In this document: in pieces, positions 16,077-24,268 of the stretch
How positions within the stretch are numbered: the first letter of the stretch is position 1
How the letters are laid out: each line of letters opens with the position of its first letter
NCBI RefSeq assembly: GCF_003429095.1
Contig: NZ_QVTE01000065.1
Span: 1 to 33,595, forward strand
Direction of reading: 5' to 3'
From: Peribacillus saganii
GTDB lineage: Bacteria > Bacillota > Bacilli > Bacillales > DSM-1321
Length of the DNA stretch: 33,595 bases
Translations under genes and position numbers: made by a program
Notes under the pieces: model-generated
The model's database searches: none
Told to the model about the DNA's origin: nothing
The model's input: only the letters and a program-made list of their open reading frames with translations

Positions 16077-16664
16077 ATGAAAAAGGTATATATTATTTTT
16101 TCCGTCCTGCTGGTGATTGGAATTAGTTCAGGCATTTATTATTTTACAGAATACCGGCAATCAAAAATGGTTTTTCCCAAGGAAATTGTTATGGAAACAC
16201 ATAACGGAAAATCCTACTCTTTCAATGATATGCCTCCAAAAGTCCGTTTACTTGAATTCATTTATACAGAATGCCCCGATATTTGCCCAAATACGACTTT
16301 TCAAATGAAAAAAGTTAGGGACCATCTGGAAGATAAAGGTAAATTCGGCAATGAAGTTGAATTTTTGACTATTACATTTGATCCAAAAAAAGATACTCAG
16401 GATGTCCTAAAAAATTATGCTGAGAACTTTGAAATTGATAAACAGGAGGGTTGGGAGCTTTTGCGCGGAACTGACGGAGATACAAAAAAATTGGCCGACC
16501 AGTTTAATTTTCAATACCGTGACCCCGGAACAGGCCAGTTTATCCATACAAGTGCAACCTATTTGGTAGATCAAAATAACCGTGTAATTGAAGTGTTTGG
16601 AATGGGTCAAGGAAATTTCGACAAAGATAAAGTATATAAAAGAATCATGAAAGAATTAAACTAG
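16077..16664 (+). CDS. SCO1/SenC copper protein (cytochrome oxidase assembly)
   Basis: 195 residues: an N-terminal membrane anchor (about residues 4-23) with no lipobox Cys, then a thioredoxin-like fold with the copper motif CPDIC (Cys66, Cys70) and the distal His157 in FIHTSATYLVD. All three Cu ligands of Sco proteins are present. The family delivers copper to the CuA centre of cytochrome c oxidase; B. subtilis YpmQ (BsSco) is the model. It faces outward from the membrane. Its own ribosome binding site (GAGGTG) and a terminator point to a single-gene unit, not next to oxidase genes. Confidence 0.9.
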   Translation: MKKVYIIFSVLLVIGISSGIYYFTEYRQSKMVFPKEIVMETHNGKSYSFNDMPPKVRLLEFIYTECPDICPNTTFQMKKVRDHLEDKGKFGNEVEFLTITFDPKKDTQDVLKNYAENFEIDKQEGWELLRGTDGDTKKLADQFNFQYRDPGTGQFIHTSATYLVDQNNRVIEVFGMGQGNFDKDKVYKRIMKELN

Positions 16665-16683
16665 CTTTCTTAAAGAACATATG

Positions 16684-16712
16684 AAAGACCTTGCCGTCTG
16701 GGCAAGATCTTT
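16684..16712 (+). terminator. terminator between sco and azlD (likely bidirectional)
   Basis: A 12-bp stem AAAGACCTTGCC/GGCAAGATCTTT with one mismatch and a 5-nt loop lies between two converging genes. Confidence 0.75.
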
Positions 16713-16735
16713 CTCATAGTTTTACCTTCCAGGTC

Positions 16736-17047
16736 CTAAAAGGGCATGAAATAAGAATACACACTTAATACTGCGATTGCTCCAAGAACTACAACAATAA
16801 CATTCGCACCAGTGAATGCAATAATAATTGCAGCTGCAGCCCCGATAATTCCGTAGAGTATATCCTCTTGGATAAACAAGATTCCGGGAAATATCAGTGC
16901 TCCAAGTGTAGCAAATGGTATATTTTTCAAAATACCTTGGACAAAAGGAGGCAATTCCTTTCCTTTAAATAGTACAAATGGCAGCATCCTTGGTAAATAC
17001 GTTACTACAGCCATCCCCAATATCATTATTGCGATTGTACTATTCAT
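16736..17047 (-). CDS. azlD: AzlD-like branched-chain amino acid export subunit
   Basis: About 103 residues with three to four hydrophobic segments and the family stretch YLPRMLPFVLF near the N-terminus. AzlD is the small partner of AzlC in branched-chain amino acid (and azaleucine) export. AAGAAGG is 8 nt before the ATG at 17047; the ATG at 17053 is too close to it. It overlaps the end of azlC, so translation is coupled. Confidence 0.85.
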   Translation of the reverse strand: MNSTIAIMILGMAVVTYLPRMLPFVLFKGKELPPFVQGILKNIPFATLGALIFPGILFIQEDILYGIIGAAAAIIIAFTGANVIVVVLGAIAVLSVYSYFMPF

Positions 17048-17768
17048 GGCCATAGCCTTCTTTCCCTTTTTTGAAATATTCTACCAGCTCGACCAGGATA
17101 GCTGATAAAAGGGTTGCCGTAACGATAGCCCATCCCGTCTTCAACATGCCTGAAATAGTGAAAATGCTGTTAAAACAAGCCGCAAGCGCCGCCAAATATA
17201 TCACCTTCATTGATCCCTTCATTGAAGGGACCAAAAGGCCGATGAACATCGCGTAAAGGGCAACCGACATGCTTTCCTGCAATGTTTTGGGCAGGCTAGC
17301 TCCAAACAAGTAACCAAGACCTGAAAACACGACCCAGCTTGAATAGCTGACACTGATCACCCCATACATATAACCGGCTGAGACAGTCCCGTCCTTTGTT
17401 GCCGCAACCGAGAAAGTTTCATCCGTTACTCCAAAAGCGTATCCTGCCTTTTTCCACAACCGGTCATCCGTGCTTTTTTCGTTCAAAGCCGTTGACATTA
17501 AAAAATGTCGGATATTTAATATAAATGTAGTAAGGACGATTTCAAAAATCCCTGTCCCTGAAGTAAGCAGGCTTAGAGATACGTATTGTGCCGCTCCAGC
17601 AAAAACAAAAATGCTCATGGCAACGGTTTCAGCCATTGTCAAACCAGTAGTCTTTGCCAGTAGCCCATATGTAAGTGCAATCGGAAAATATCCAATGGCA
17701 ATGCTAACACCTGACTGGATGCCCTGCCTGAAATCTGATGTTTGCTTTTCTGTAATGGTGATGGCCAT
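17040..17768 (-). CDS. azlC: AzlC-like branched-chain amino acid exporter, large subunit
   Basis: 242 residues from MAITITEK, whose ATG has GGGAGGAGAATAGAA directly before it; an upstream in-frame ATG at 17792 overlaps that site. The family signatures PIALTYGLLAKTTGL and FAGAAQYVSLSLL near the N-terminus, and FILNIRHFLMS in the middle, are clear. It has several membrane segments. With AzlD it forms the exporter. No separate promoter for azlD is visible. Confidence 0.9.
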   Translation of the reverse strand: MAITITEKQTSDFRQGIQSGVSIAIGYFPIALTYGLLAKTTGLTMAETVAMSIFVFAGAAQYVSLSLLTSGTGIFEIVLTTFILNIRHFLMSTALNEKSTDDRLWKKAGYAFGVTDETFSVAATKDGTVSAGYMYGVISVSYSSWVVFSGLGYLFGASLPKTLQESMSVALYAMFIGLLVPSMKGSMKVIYLAALAACFNSIFTISGMLKTGWAIVTATLLSAILVELVEYFKKGKEGYGHE

Positions 17769-17858
17769 TTCTATTCTCCTCCCAAATGACATATTTTTAT
17801 TTTCCTAAATTAATCCAAATATTCCAATTACCATTTCATTCGCTTTAAAACTCCACAG

Positions 17859-17896
17859 AAAAAAGGACCGTGCCATTAAGAAGCCTGGCAAGGTCC
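17859..17896 (-). terminator. terminator of the ABC transporter operon
   Basis: Minus-strand stem GGACCTTGCCA/TGGCACGGTCC with one mismatch, then TTTTTT, 12 bp after the ATPase stop. Confidence 0.85.
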
Positions 17897-17908
17897 GTTA
17901 TGAATCAT

Positions 17909-18703
17909 TTAAATAAGTACGGCTCTGTCATTGGTCATTTGTTCGCCGCGGATTCGCTGGAACTCTTCAAGAAGCTTTTCAACAGTTAAGGAGGATTTAT
18001 CCTTGCCTTTTGCATCAAAAATAATCTGTCCTTTGTCCATCATAATTAAAGAATCGCCAAGATCAACAGCCTGCTGCATATTATGAGTAACCATCAGCGT
18101 AGTCAGTTTATATTGCTCAACTATTTGCCGAGTCAAATTTGTTATTAATTCTGCCCTTGCTGGATCCAGCGCTGCGGTGTGCTCATCAAGCAGCAATATC
18201 TTCGGCTCCGTAAAAGTAGCCATCAATAGGGATAGCGCCTGCCTTTCTCCCCCCGAAAGCATTCCTACCTTTGTGTTTATCCTGTTCTCGAGATTCAGAT
18301 GAAGAGTCTCAAGGGTTTCTTTAAAGAACGCTCGCCTTTTGCCTGTTACCCCAAAGTAGAGCCCTTTGCGTTTTGTCCTTGTATATGCGATTGCGAGGTT
18401 TTCTTCTATTGTCATTTCAGGCGCAGTTCCTGCCATTGGATCCTGGAACACACGTCCAATTACTCTTGAACGAACATGCTCAGGAACAGTGGTCATATTT
18501 TGTCCGTCAATTATCACTTCACCTGCGTCAGGAATAAGCCTGCCGGAGATCAAGTTCATTAATGTTGATTTTCCGGCTCCATTGCTCCCAATAACCGTTA
18601 CAAATTCACCCTTAGCCATCTGAAGATCAATGTTATTGAGTGCCAGTTTCTCATCAGGTGTCCCCTCGTTGAAAACTTTAAAAATCCGATTTAGCTGCAG
18701 CAA
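17909..18703 (-). CDS. ABC importer ATP-binding protein
   Basis: 264 residues from a TTG start (GGCGGGG 6 nt upstream), giving the usual N-terminus LQLNRIFKVFNEGTPDEKLAL. Walker A GSNGAGKST, signature LSGGERQ, Walker B ILLLDEHTAALDP and the switch MVTHNMQQA are all intact. It overlaps the permease stop by 26 bp, so the two are translated together. A longer in-frame ATG at 18742 lies deep inside the permease gene and is unlikely. It energises the importer formed with the next two genes. Confidence 0.92.
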   Translation of the reverse strand: MLQLNRIFKVFNEGTPDEKLALNNIDLQMAKGEFVTVIGSNGAGKSTLMNLISGRLIPDAGEVIIDGQNMTTVPEHVRSRVIGRVFQDPMAGTAPEMTIEENLAIAYTRTKRKGLYFGVTGKRRAFFKETLETLHLNLENRINTKVGMLSGGERQALSLLMATFTEPKILLLDEHTAALDPARAELITNLTRQIVEQYKLTTLMVTHNMQQAVDLGDSLIMMDKGQIIFDAKGKDKSSLTVEKLLEEFQRIRGEQMTNDRAVLI

Positions 18704-19703
18704 TATTTTCCCCGCCTTTCTCGAAAGAATCTGCCCTCTCAAATGAAAGCTCCTTCAGCCTTTTCTTCTTTCGGCTTCTTTCTTTTTGAGCGGCCGAAAT
18801 ACTCGGGATAATTAAAGCAAATATAACAATTACTGCTGTAATCAGCTTCATGTCCCCTGTTTCAAGAAATTGTACCTGTAAGGCAAGCGTTACAACAATA
18901 CGATAAATGACCGCACCGCCGATCACAGCAAGTGTAGCTCTAGCGATTGTTTTTGAACCGAAGACAGCTTCACCGATGATGACTGAAGCAAGACCAATCA
19001 CAATCATTCCGATTCCCATACCCGCATCGCTGAATCCATTATATTGGGCAACCAGCGCACCTGAAAAGGCGACAAGCCCATTTGAAATCCCCAATCCAAG
19101 AACCTTCATGGTATTGGTGTTGGCAGAAAAGCTTTTTACCATTGCCGCATTATTTCCAGTGGCACGGAGTACGAGACCAATTTCTGTTTTAAGAAAAGCG
19201 TCAATTAATACTTTGATCAGAACAGCAAGCAGAAGCATTGTGATTAAAATGCCCCATGTTTTCGGAATTTCAGTCATTCCGGCAGACGTTAATAGGTTGT
19301 TCAATATCCCGTCCAACCCTGAGTTTTGCCAAAATGCAGTAATCTTTGTCATAATTGTTTCTTCCGTCAAAAGCGGGACATTTGATTTTCCCATTATCCG
19401 GAGGTTAATGGAATATAAAGCTATCATCATTAATATACCGGAAAGAAGCGGATTCACTTTTCCTTTTGTATGCAGCAGGCCTGTAATCATCCCTGCTGCA
19501 AAGCCGGCTAGTAAAGCGGCTGCAGTGGCCACAAGCGGGCTCTGGCCATTAACAATCATAATTGCTGCAACCGATGCCCCTGTTACAAAGCTGCCGTCAA
19601 CAGTCAAATCGGGAAAATCCAGAATACGGAATGATAAATAAACGCCAAGAGCCATTATGGCATAAATGACACCCGCTTCAACTGAACTGAATATTGCTAA
19701 CAT
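18678..19703 (-). CDS. ABC importer permease (BPD_transp_2 type)
   Basis: 341 residues with about eight to nine hydrophobic segments. The N-terminus (SSVEAGVIYAIMALGVYLSF, then DFPDLTVDGSF) is characteristic of permeases paired with PF04392 binding proteins. Middle operon position, 42 bp after the binding protein. The C-terminus is basic (RSRKKKRLKEL) and cytosolic. Confidence 0.9.
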   Translation of the reverse strand: MLAIFSSVEAGVIYAIMALGVYLSFRILDFPDLTVDGSFVTGASVAAIMIVNGQSPLVATAAALLAGFAAGMITGLLHTKGKVNPLLSGILMMIALYSINLRIMGKSNVPLLTEETIMTKITAFWQNSGLDGILNNLLTSAGMTEIPKTWGILITMLLLAVLIKVLIDAFLKTEIGLVLRATGNNAAMVKSFSANTNTMKVLGLGISNGLVAFSGALVAQYNGFSDAGMGIGMIVIGLASVIIGEAVFGSKTIARATLAVIGGAVIYRIVVTLALQVQFLETGDMKLITAVIVIFALIIPSISAAQKERSRKKKRLKELSFERADSFEKGGENIAAAKSDF

Positions 19704-19745
19704 ATATCTCTTCCTCTCCAGTGGAGTTTCCGCGGATTGCTTTCA

Positions 19746-20747
19746 TTATTTTACAATTTCCGCTTCAGACTTCCATTCTTCTTTGATTTCAATGCCCATT
19801 TCCTTAGCTGCCTTTTCGTTTATGGAGAGCTTTAATTTTTGAGGATATTGGACAGGCAGATCCTCTGGCTTTTTCCCATCCTGTAAAATCTGTGCAGCCA
19901 TTTCTCCTGCTTCAAAGCCGATATCATAATAGTCAAAACCATATGCTGCAAACCCGCCTCGCGCAACTGAATCAAGCTCGCCGACAAATAAAGGGATATC
20001 CTTATCATTTGCAACGCCAATTACCGACTCAAGAGCGGATACAACCGTATTATCAGTAATGACGTAAAAGGCATCGACTTTTCCTGCAAGTGACTCAGCG
20101 GCTTGCTTGACTTCAGCAGAGGTTGACACCGAGGCTTCAGCCAGTTCAATACCCGCTTTCTTCATTTCTTTTTTCACAATTTCCACCTGAGCAACAGAAT
20201 TCTGCTCTCCGGCATTATAGATTGTTCCTACTTTTTTGGCCTTCATTTGCTTAGCAATGAATTCTACCGTTTTTGGAATTGCGTCAGGATGAGTATCAGT
20301 CGTTCCAGTTACATTTCCGCCAGGGGCCTCCATCGATGAAACTAGCTTTGCTCCTAATGGATCAGTTACTGATGTAAAAACAACTGGAATATCCTTTGTT
20401 GCATTTAATGCACCAAGAGCACTTGGGGTTGAATTAGCAAAAATCAAATCAACCTTATCTGAGACAAAATTATTTGCAACAGTTTGTGTATTATTCGGAT
20501 CTCCCGCGATTTGCATATCAAATTCTGCTTTCAAACCCTTTTCTTCCAGGGCCGCCTTAAAACCCTTTGAAGCTGCGTCTAACGAAGGATGTTCAACAAT
20601 TTGAGTCATCCCGATCTTTATCTCTTTATCCTTTGATGGAGCGTCATTTTTCTCCGTACTGCTTGTATCAGTACTGCCGCAGCCTGCTAACATTATTGCC
20701 GCAAGCATGCTGACCGTTGCTGCAGATCCTAGCCATTTCTTTTTCAT
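19746..20747 (-). CDS. ABC importer substrate-binding lipoprotein (PF04392 type)
   Basis: 333 residues. A lipoprotein signal peptide ends in the lipobox LAGC (Cys23), then a Ser/Thr/Asp-rich linker and a periplasmic-binding fold beginning KEIKIGMTQIVEHPSLDAA. Other landmarks are FVSDKVDLIFANSTPSALGA and VPVVFTSVTDPLGAKLV. The family includes the TrpX-type receptors proposed to bind aromatic amino acids, but the ligand cannot be read here. First gene of the operon; GGGGGATTTAG precedes the ATG, and a consensus-like promoter lies 65-95 bp upstream. I see no T-box or other riboswitch in the leader. Confidence 0.92.
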   Translation of the reverse strand: MKKKWLGSAATVSMLAAIMLAGCGSTDTSSTEKNDAPSKDKEIKIGMTQIVEHPSLDAASKGFKAALEEKGLKAEFDMQIAGDPNNTQTVANNFVSDKVDLIFANSTPSALGALNATKDIPVVFTSVTDPLGAKLVSSMEAPGGNVTGTTDTHPDAIPKTVEFIAKQMKAKKVGTIYNAGEQNSVAQVEIVKKEMKKAGIELAEASVSTSAEVKQAAESLAGKVDAFYVITDNTVVSALESVIGVANDKDIPLFVGELDSVARGGFAAYGFDYYDIGFEAGEMAAQILQDGKKPEDLPVQYPQKLKLSINEKAAKEMGIEIKEEWKSEAEIVK

Positions 20748-20802
20748 CTAAATCCCCCGTTCAGTTATCTATAAGTATTTCATTTTTTACTTTTATGCTT
20801 TT

Positions 20803-20813
20803 ATGTACTAAAT
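20803..20813. promoter_or_regulatory. 11-bp repeat (ATGTACTAAAT) at the ABC operon promoter
   Basis: The same 11 bases occur at 20939-20949. This copy overlaps the -10 of the leftward ABC promoter; the other lies in the presumed nitroreductase promoter. It could be a shared operator, but the region is AT-rich. Confidence 0.3.
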
Positions 20814-20840
20814 TATAAACATAGTCCTTTTTTATTACAA
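20812..20840 (-). promoter_or_regulatory. sigma-A promoter of the ABC importer operon
   Basis: Read on the minus strand: TTGTAA, exactly 17 bp, TATAAT. It lies 65 bp upstream of the binding-protein start. Confidence 0.7.
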
Positions 20841-20927
20841 GATGTTTTTGGATTTTTTCAAAATTTTAAACTATATTAATATATTATTATGGTAATTAAT
20901 GGAAATAAAACAGTAAAAACAGTAAAT

Positions 20928-20957
20928 TTGACTTCAAAATGTACTAAATAGTAATCT
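20928..20957 (+). promoter_or_regulatory. possible promoter of the nitroreductase gene
   Basis: TTGACT, 18 bp, TAATCT, with the 11-bp repeat ATGTACTAAAT (20939-20949) inside the spacer. The -10 is weak. Confidence 0.35.
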
Positions 20958-21005
20958 TTAATACGCTACTATCTGTTAGCAATTGCAATCTAGGAGGAAC
21001 AGAAT

Positions 21006-21635
21006 GTGACTGCATCAAATGACAAAAACATCTTAGAAGTCATCCGCGAAAGAAAATCAGTAAGGGTTTATGACCCTAATTATGAAATACCGAGGGAAGA
21101 AATTGAAAAAATGTTAGAGAAAGCTTCCCTTGCACCTTCATCCAGTAATCTGCAGCCTTGGCGTTTTATCGTCATTACAGATCAGGATTCAAAAAAGGAA
21201 TTAAGAGCGATTGCCAATAACCAGGCACAGGTAGAAACAGCTTCTGCAGTTATCGCAGTGCTTGGCGTGATCGATGCATATAAAGATACGGAAAAAATAT
21301 ACCGAAGCAGTGTCGAAGCCGGCTACATGAATGAAACAAACATGCAGCGCATGGTGGAAAACACGAATAATCTTTATCCCAAGATATCAGAAGAAGCCAG
21401 AAGGAATATTGCGCAATTTGACGCAGGCCTTGTTTCTATGCAGCTTATGCTAATTGCAAAGGCGTACGGCTATGATACCGTTCCTATGGGAGGGTTTGAC
21501 AGGGTGAAATTTGCGGAAAAATTCAACTTACCTGAGGGTATTTACCCGATTGTATTAATTCCGCTCGGAAAAGCAGCTGCACCAGCACATAACACCACTC
21601 GATTGCCTGTAAAAGACATTGTCAAATTTATATAG
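21006..21635 (+). CDS. nitroreductase family protein (YdgI-like NAD(P)H oxidoreductase)
   Basis: 209 residues. It starts at GTG with AGGAGG 8 nt upstream; the overlapping ATG two bases earlier runs straight into TGA. The N-terminal RERKSVRVYDPNYEIP and LAPSSSNLQPWRFIVI form the FMN-binding part typical of the family, and ending GGFDRVKFAEKF...IVLIPLGKAA fits too. Members reduce nitro compounds or quinones, or act as FMN-dependent dehydrogenases; B. subtilis YdgI has the same length. It is divergent from the ABC operon and shares an 11-bp promoter repeat with it. Confidence 0.9.
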   Translation: MTASNDKNILEVIRERKSVRVYDPNYEIPREEIEKMLEKASLAPSSSNLQPWRFIVITDQDSKKELRAIANNQAQVETASAVIAVLGVIDAYKDTEKIYRSSVEAGYMNETNMQRMVENTNNLYPKISEEARRNIAQFDAGLVSMQLMLIAKAYGYDTVPMGGFDRVKFAEKFNLPEGIYPIVLIPLGKAAAPAHNTTRLPVKDIVKFI

Positions 21636-21639
21636 AGTT

Positions 21640-22030
21640 TGGCCCACATCGTGACAGAGGAATGTCGACTAAGCTCTGGCATGTCCTGTGCCAAACGTCG
21701 ACGCCAGCACATCCTCACAATGCTGTCGCTTTGTTTTGTGCGATGTATTGCTGACGGAGCATTCCTTGTCCTATCCAAGTCCAGCAAGCATAAGACAATC
21801 GCTGACAGAAAGAGCTTTTTCCCTCCGAAGTGATTGACTTATGACCAAGGTTGAGATGTCACTTGATCGCAACACAGGGTTGTGACAGCACTTGGTCACA
21901 ACATTCGGGGCCGACTAAAAACGCCACGTCCTGTGCGTCGGGGCTTTATTTTCCTACGGAAAAAAAGTTGCTGGGTGCTGGAGCTATACAGCATCTGTGC
22001 TTGATAAAAAAGTTATACTTTCTTATCTTA
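21640..22030. repeat. dispersed intergenic repeat, copy B
   Basis: Matches copy A at 11548-11825, including GCGTCGGG(G/A)CTTTATTTTCCT, CGGAAAAAA and the end piece GGAGCTATACA...GATAAAAAAGTTATACTTTCTTATCT. It also contains internal repeats such as CACTTGATCGCAACA / CACTTGGTCACAACA. No coding potential that I trust. Confidence 0.75.
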
Positions 22031-22034
22031 ATAT

Positions 22035-22077
22035 AAAAAGGATAAATAAACGGACATTCCGTTTATCTATCCTTTTT
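22035..22077. terminator. strong bidirectional terminator
   Basis: Long interrupted stem: AAAAAGGATA-A-ATAAACGGA pairs with TCCGTTTAT-C-TATCCTTTTT around a short CAT loop. It has A/T tails both ways and serves the nitroreductase and the former GH32 gene; the relic's stop codon lies inside it. Confidence 0.85.
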
Positions 22078-22530
22078 CAGTAAAAACTCTCACATTGAAA
22101 AGTTGCCATTTTGTTATGGAGCAGGATACCTGTCCTTCTGCTGAAAATAATATTTGTCGGTCCTCATAATTAAGAAAATATCTTGAAGTAAACACTTCAG
22201 AACCTCCATTAGCAAAAACTTCAATACAAGAAATATCAAGGAATAAGTGATGGCTTACAAGTTTGTCCAGTTTACAGCTTCTTTTCTCACAGCCATCACC
22301 GTTAAATTTCTTTCTTTCTAGGATAATGCTTGTTCACCTGTTTTAAAAACAAGACTGGTATTTCTCCTGATGCTGATTTCAAAGCCTGCCGTATTTGCAC
22401 CTACTTCAAACTTCAAAATCTTCCATTAGTATTTCGGTAGCTGTACCCGCGATACCTGGAAATACTTACCCTTCCAGGCTAATCTTGGGAGGACGACACC
22501 GATAACCTTCGTCTTCTTTATTCCTAATAC
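22067..22530 (-). pseudogene. relic of a glycoside hydrolase family 32 gene (sucrose-6-P hydrolase/levanase type), C-terminal part
   Basis: The last about 65 codons are open and read ...CKLDKLVSHHLFLD, CIEVFANGGSEVFTSRYF, LNYEDRQILFSAEG, ending TEKG at 22067. IEVF-ANGG-EVFTSR is the conserved end of the GH32 beta-sandwich domain. Going upstream, matching sequence is scattered over other frames (FEVGANTAGFEISIRRNTS, then GEQALS, then ERKKFNGDG), so there are at least two frameshifts plus in-frame stops. Nothing of the catalytic domain (NDPNG, RDP, EC) is recognisable. The limits at the right side are approximate. Confidence 0.75.
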
Positions 22531-22811
22531 TTTAGCCTGCTCACTACTTTTGCAGCTTGATGCACCTACCTCTCACTCTTGACAGCAATTCAGTAGTGGC
22601 TTTGTACTTACGTTCTCAATTGAGAAGCTATGCTAAACAGACTGTTTTTATATGTCCCTCTTGCCTCCGGAGAACCGCCATTGTACAATTCATTTCGGCC
22701 TATTAATCTGGCTCAGAATTACATTGAATAAACCTGCATTTATCCGCTGATAATACTCCGTCCAATGCCAGCATAAAATAAATTTAGAATATAAAAAGGA
22801 GAGCTATATTC

Positions 22812-24050
22812 TTGAGTTATACAAAAAATGAAAAGTTAAGTTTCTATAATGGCATCGCCTCTACTGCCTCTACAAATATGGTTAATGGTTATATCCCGTT
22901 GTTTGCAATAAGCGTATTGGGAGCAACCAATACTCAGATGGGCCTGATCACATCACTTCCATCCATCATCGGAATGCTGGCTGTCATTCCCGGTGCCATC
23001 CTGTTGAATAGGGTTCAGAGCAAAAAGAACTTTGCCGCCTTGTCTACCCTGGCTACGAGATTTTTATTTATGCTTATATTGTTTATTCCGTTCCTCTCCC
23101 AAACGCATGCTGCGTGGATTCTTGTTATTTTGATTGCCCTATTGAATTTTCCGGGCTCGCTTTCCAATTTATCATGGCAGTCGATGATCGGCGATTTAAT
23201 TCCAAGTGAACGAAGAGGCAACTTTTTTAGTTCCAGAAACCGATACAACACGATTGCCGCTCTTGCTGTGACATTCTTATCTGGTTTCTTTTTAAACCTG
23301 TTCGATAAAAACGATGCTTATCCTTATCAAATATTAATAATACTAGGTTTTATTTTTGCGATATTTGAAGTTTGGTATTTATTTAAACATAAAGAGGATA
23401 GCACTAAAAAAGAGAATAATGAACAAGCCTCAGAACACAGTAAAAAGTTCTCGATGGAAGTATTCAGCTATAAACCTTATGTTATGTTTTTGATTTGCGC
23501 CCTGCTTTTTAACTTTGCCGCCCAGATGGGATGGTCGATTTTTAGCATATACCATATCAAAGAGGCCAATGCCACAGCGATGTGGTTCAGTTTATTCTCG
23601 GTTACAAACCAGCTTGCACAGATTATAAGCATCAAATGGTGGGCTAATGCGGCTGACCGTTGGGGAAATACAATGGTTCTATTCGTAGCCGCTGCAGGTA
23701 TGGCAACAGCACCCGTGTTGACGATTCTTTCAGCTAATCTTATTTATTTAACGTTAATAAACTTATGGATTGGGCTATTTGTATCCGGAACGAATCTGCT
23801 TCTGTTTAACCAGTTGCTTAAAGCAACACCTGATGCAGATCGGACGAATTATATTGCCAACTACACCTTCTTACTGGCAATAGTCGGCTTCATTGCACCT
23901 CAAACCGGCGTTTATTTGCTGAATTTACTTGGAATGAATCATGCGATGACGATTGTTTCTGCAGCCCGTTTCATTGCAGCCTTTTCATTTTTATTTGTGG
24001 CTATAAAGATCAATAAACGCCAATCCGTTGAAGCCATTCAGCTTCCATAG
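22812..24050 (+). CDS. MFS transporter
   Basis: 412 residues with about 12 hydrophobic segments in two halves, joined by a charged loop (KHKEDSTKKENNEQASEHSKK, about residues 195-215). Starts at TTG, with AAAAGGAGAG about 11 nt upstream; no better start is in frame. Recognisable stretches are GLITSLPSIIGMLAVIPGAI near the N-terminus and GDLIPSERRGNFFSSRNRY after segment 4. The substrate cannot be told. It is a single-gene unit with its own terminator beside a decayed sugar-hydrolase gene, though no link is shown. Confidence 0.85.
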   Translation: MSYTKNEKLSFYNGIASTASTNMVNGYIPLFAISVLGATNTQMGLITSLPSIIGMLAVIPGAILLNRVQSKKNFAALSTLATRFLFMLILFIPFLSQTHAAWILVILIALLNFPGSLSNLSWQSMIGDLIPSERRGNFFSSRNRYNTIAALAVTFLSGFFLNLFDKNDAYPYQILIILGFIFAIFEVWYLFKHKEDSTKKENNEQASEHSKKFSMEVFSYKPYVMFLICALLFNFAAQMGWSIFSIYHIKEANATAMWFSLFSVTNQLAQIISIKWWANAADRWGNTMVLFVAAAGMATAPVLTILSANLIYLTLINLWIGLFVSGTNLLLFNQLLKATPDADRTNYIANYTFLLAIVGFIAPQTGVYLLNLLGMNHAMTIVSAARFIAAFSFLFVAIKINKRQSVEAIQLP

Positions 24051-24151
24051 GAAACTCCGTTTAATGAAGAAGTAAGGACCTTGATTCTGTCTGAAGCTGA
24101 GATCAGATTAAAATCCACAATTCTTACTTGCTTATAAATTCATAATTAAAA

Positions 24152-24198
24152 AATAAAGCCTCACAAGTGCCCTCTGGAGCATCTTATAAGGCTTTATT
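24152..24198 (+). terminator. terminator of the MFS gene (may work both ways)
   Basis: Stem AATAAAGCCT/AGGCTTTATT around an about 27-nt loop that has extra pairing, followed by an AT-rich tail. It lies between converging genes. Confidence 0.65.
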
Positions 24199-24268
24199 AA
24201 TAATAAGGGTGTTAGAATTAAATTCTTTTATTTAGGCAAGGCTTTTATCCTGTTACGGCTATCCTTGA

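Larger units (their letters stand above)
21636..22811. other. 1176-bp region without intact gene
   Basis: It holds, left to right, copy B of the dispersed repeat (about 21640-22030), a strong two-way terminator (22035-22077), the decayed 3' end of a GH32 gene on the minus strand (22067 to about 22530), and about 280 bp of unassigned sequence with many stops before the MFS gene. Confidence 0.7.

Noticed and set aside
18907..19641. 244-codon plus-strand open frame
   Set aside because: Exact antisense shadow of the well-supported ABC permease; no ribosome binding site.
20748..21005. T-box or other riboswitch ahead of the ABC operon
   Set aside because: The leader is only about 60 nt, AT-rich, and shows no T-box motif or terminator/antiterminator pair.
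21639..22036. two small plus-strand open frames after the nitroreductase
   Set aside because: They fall in the dispersed repeat and have no start signals.
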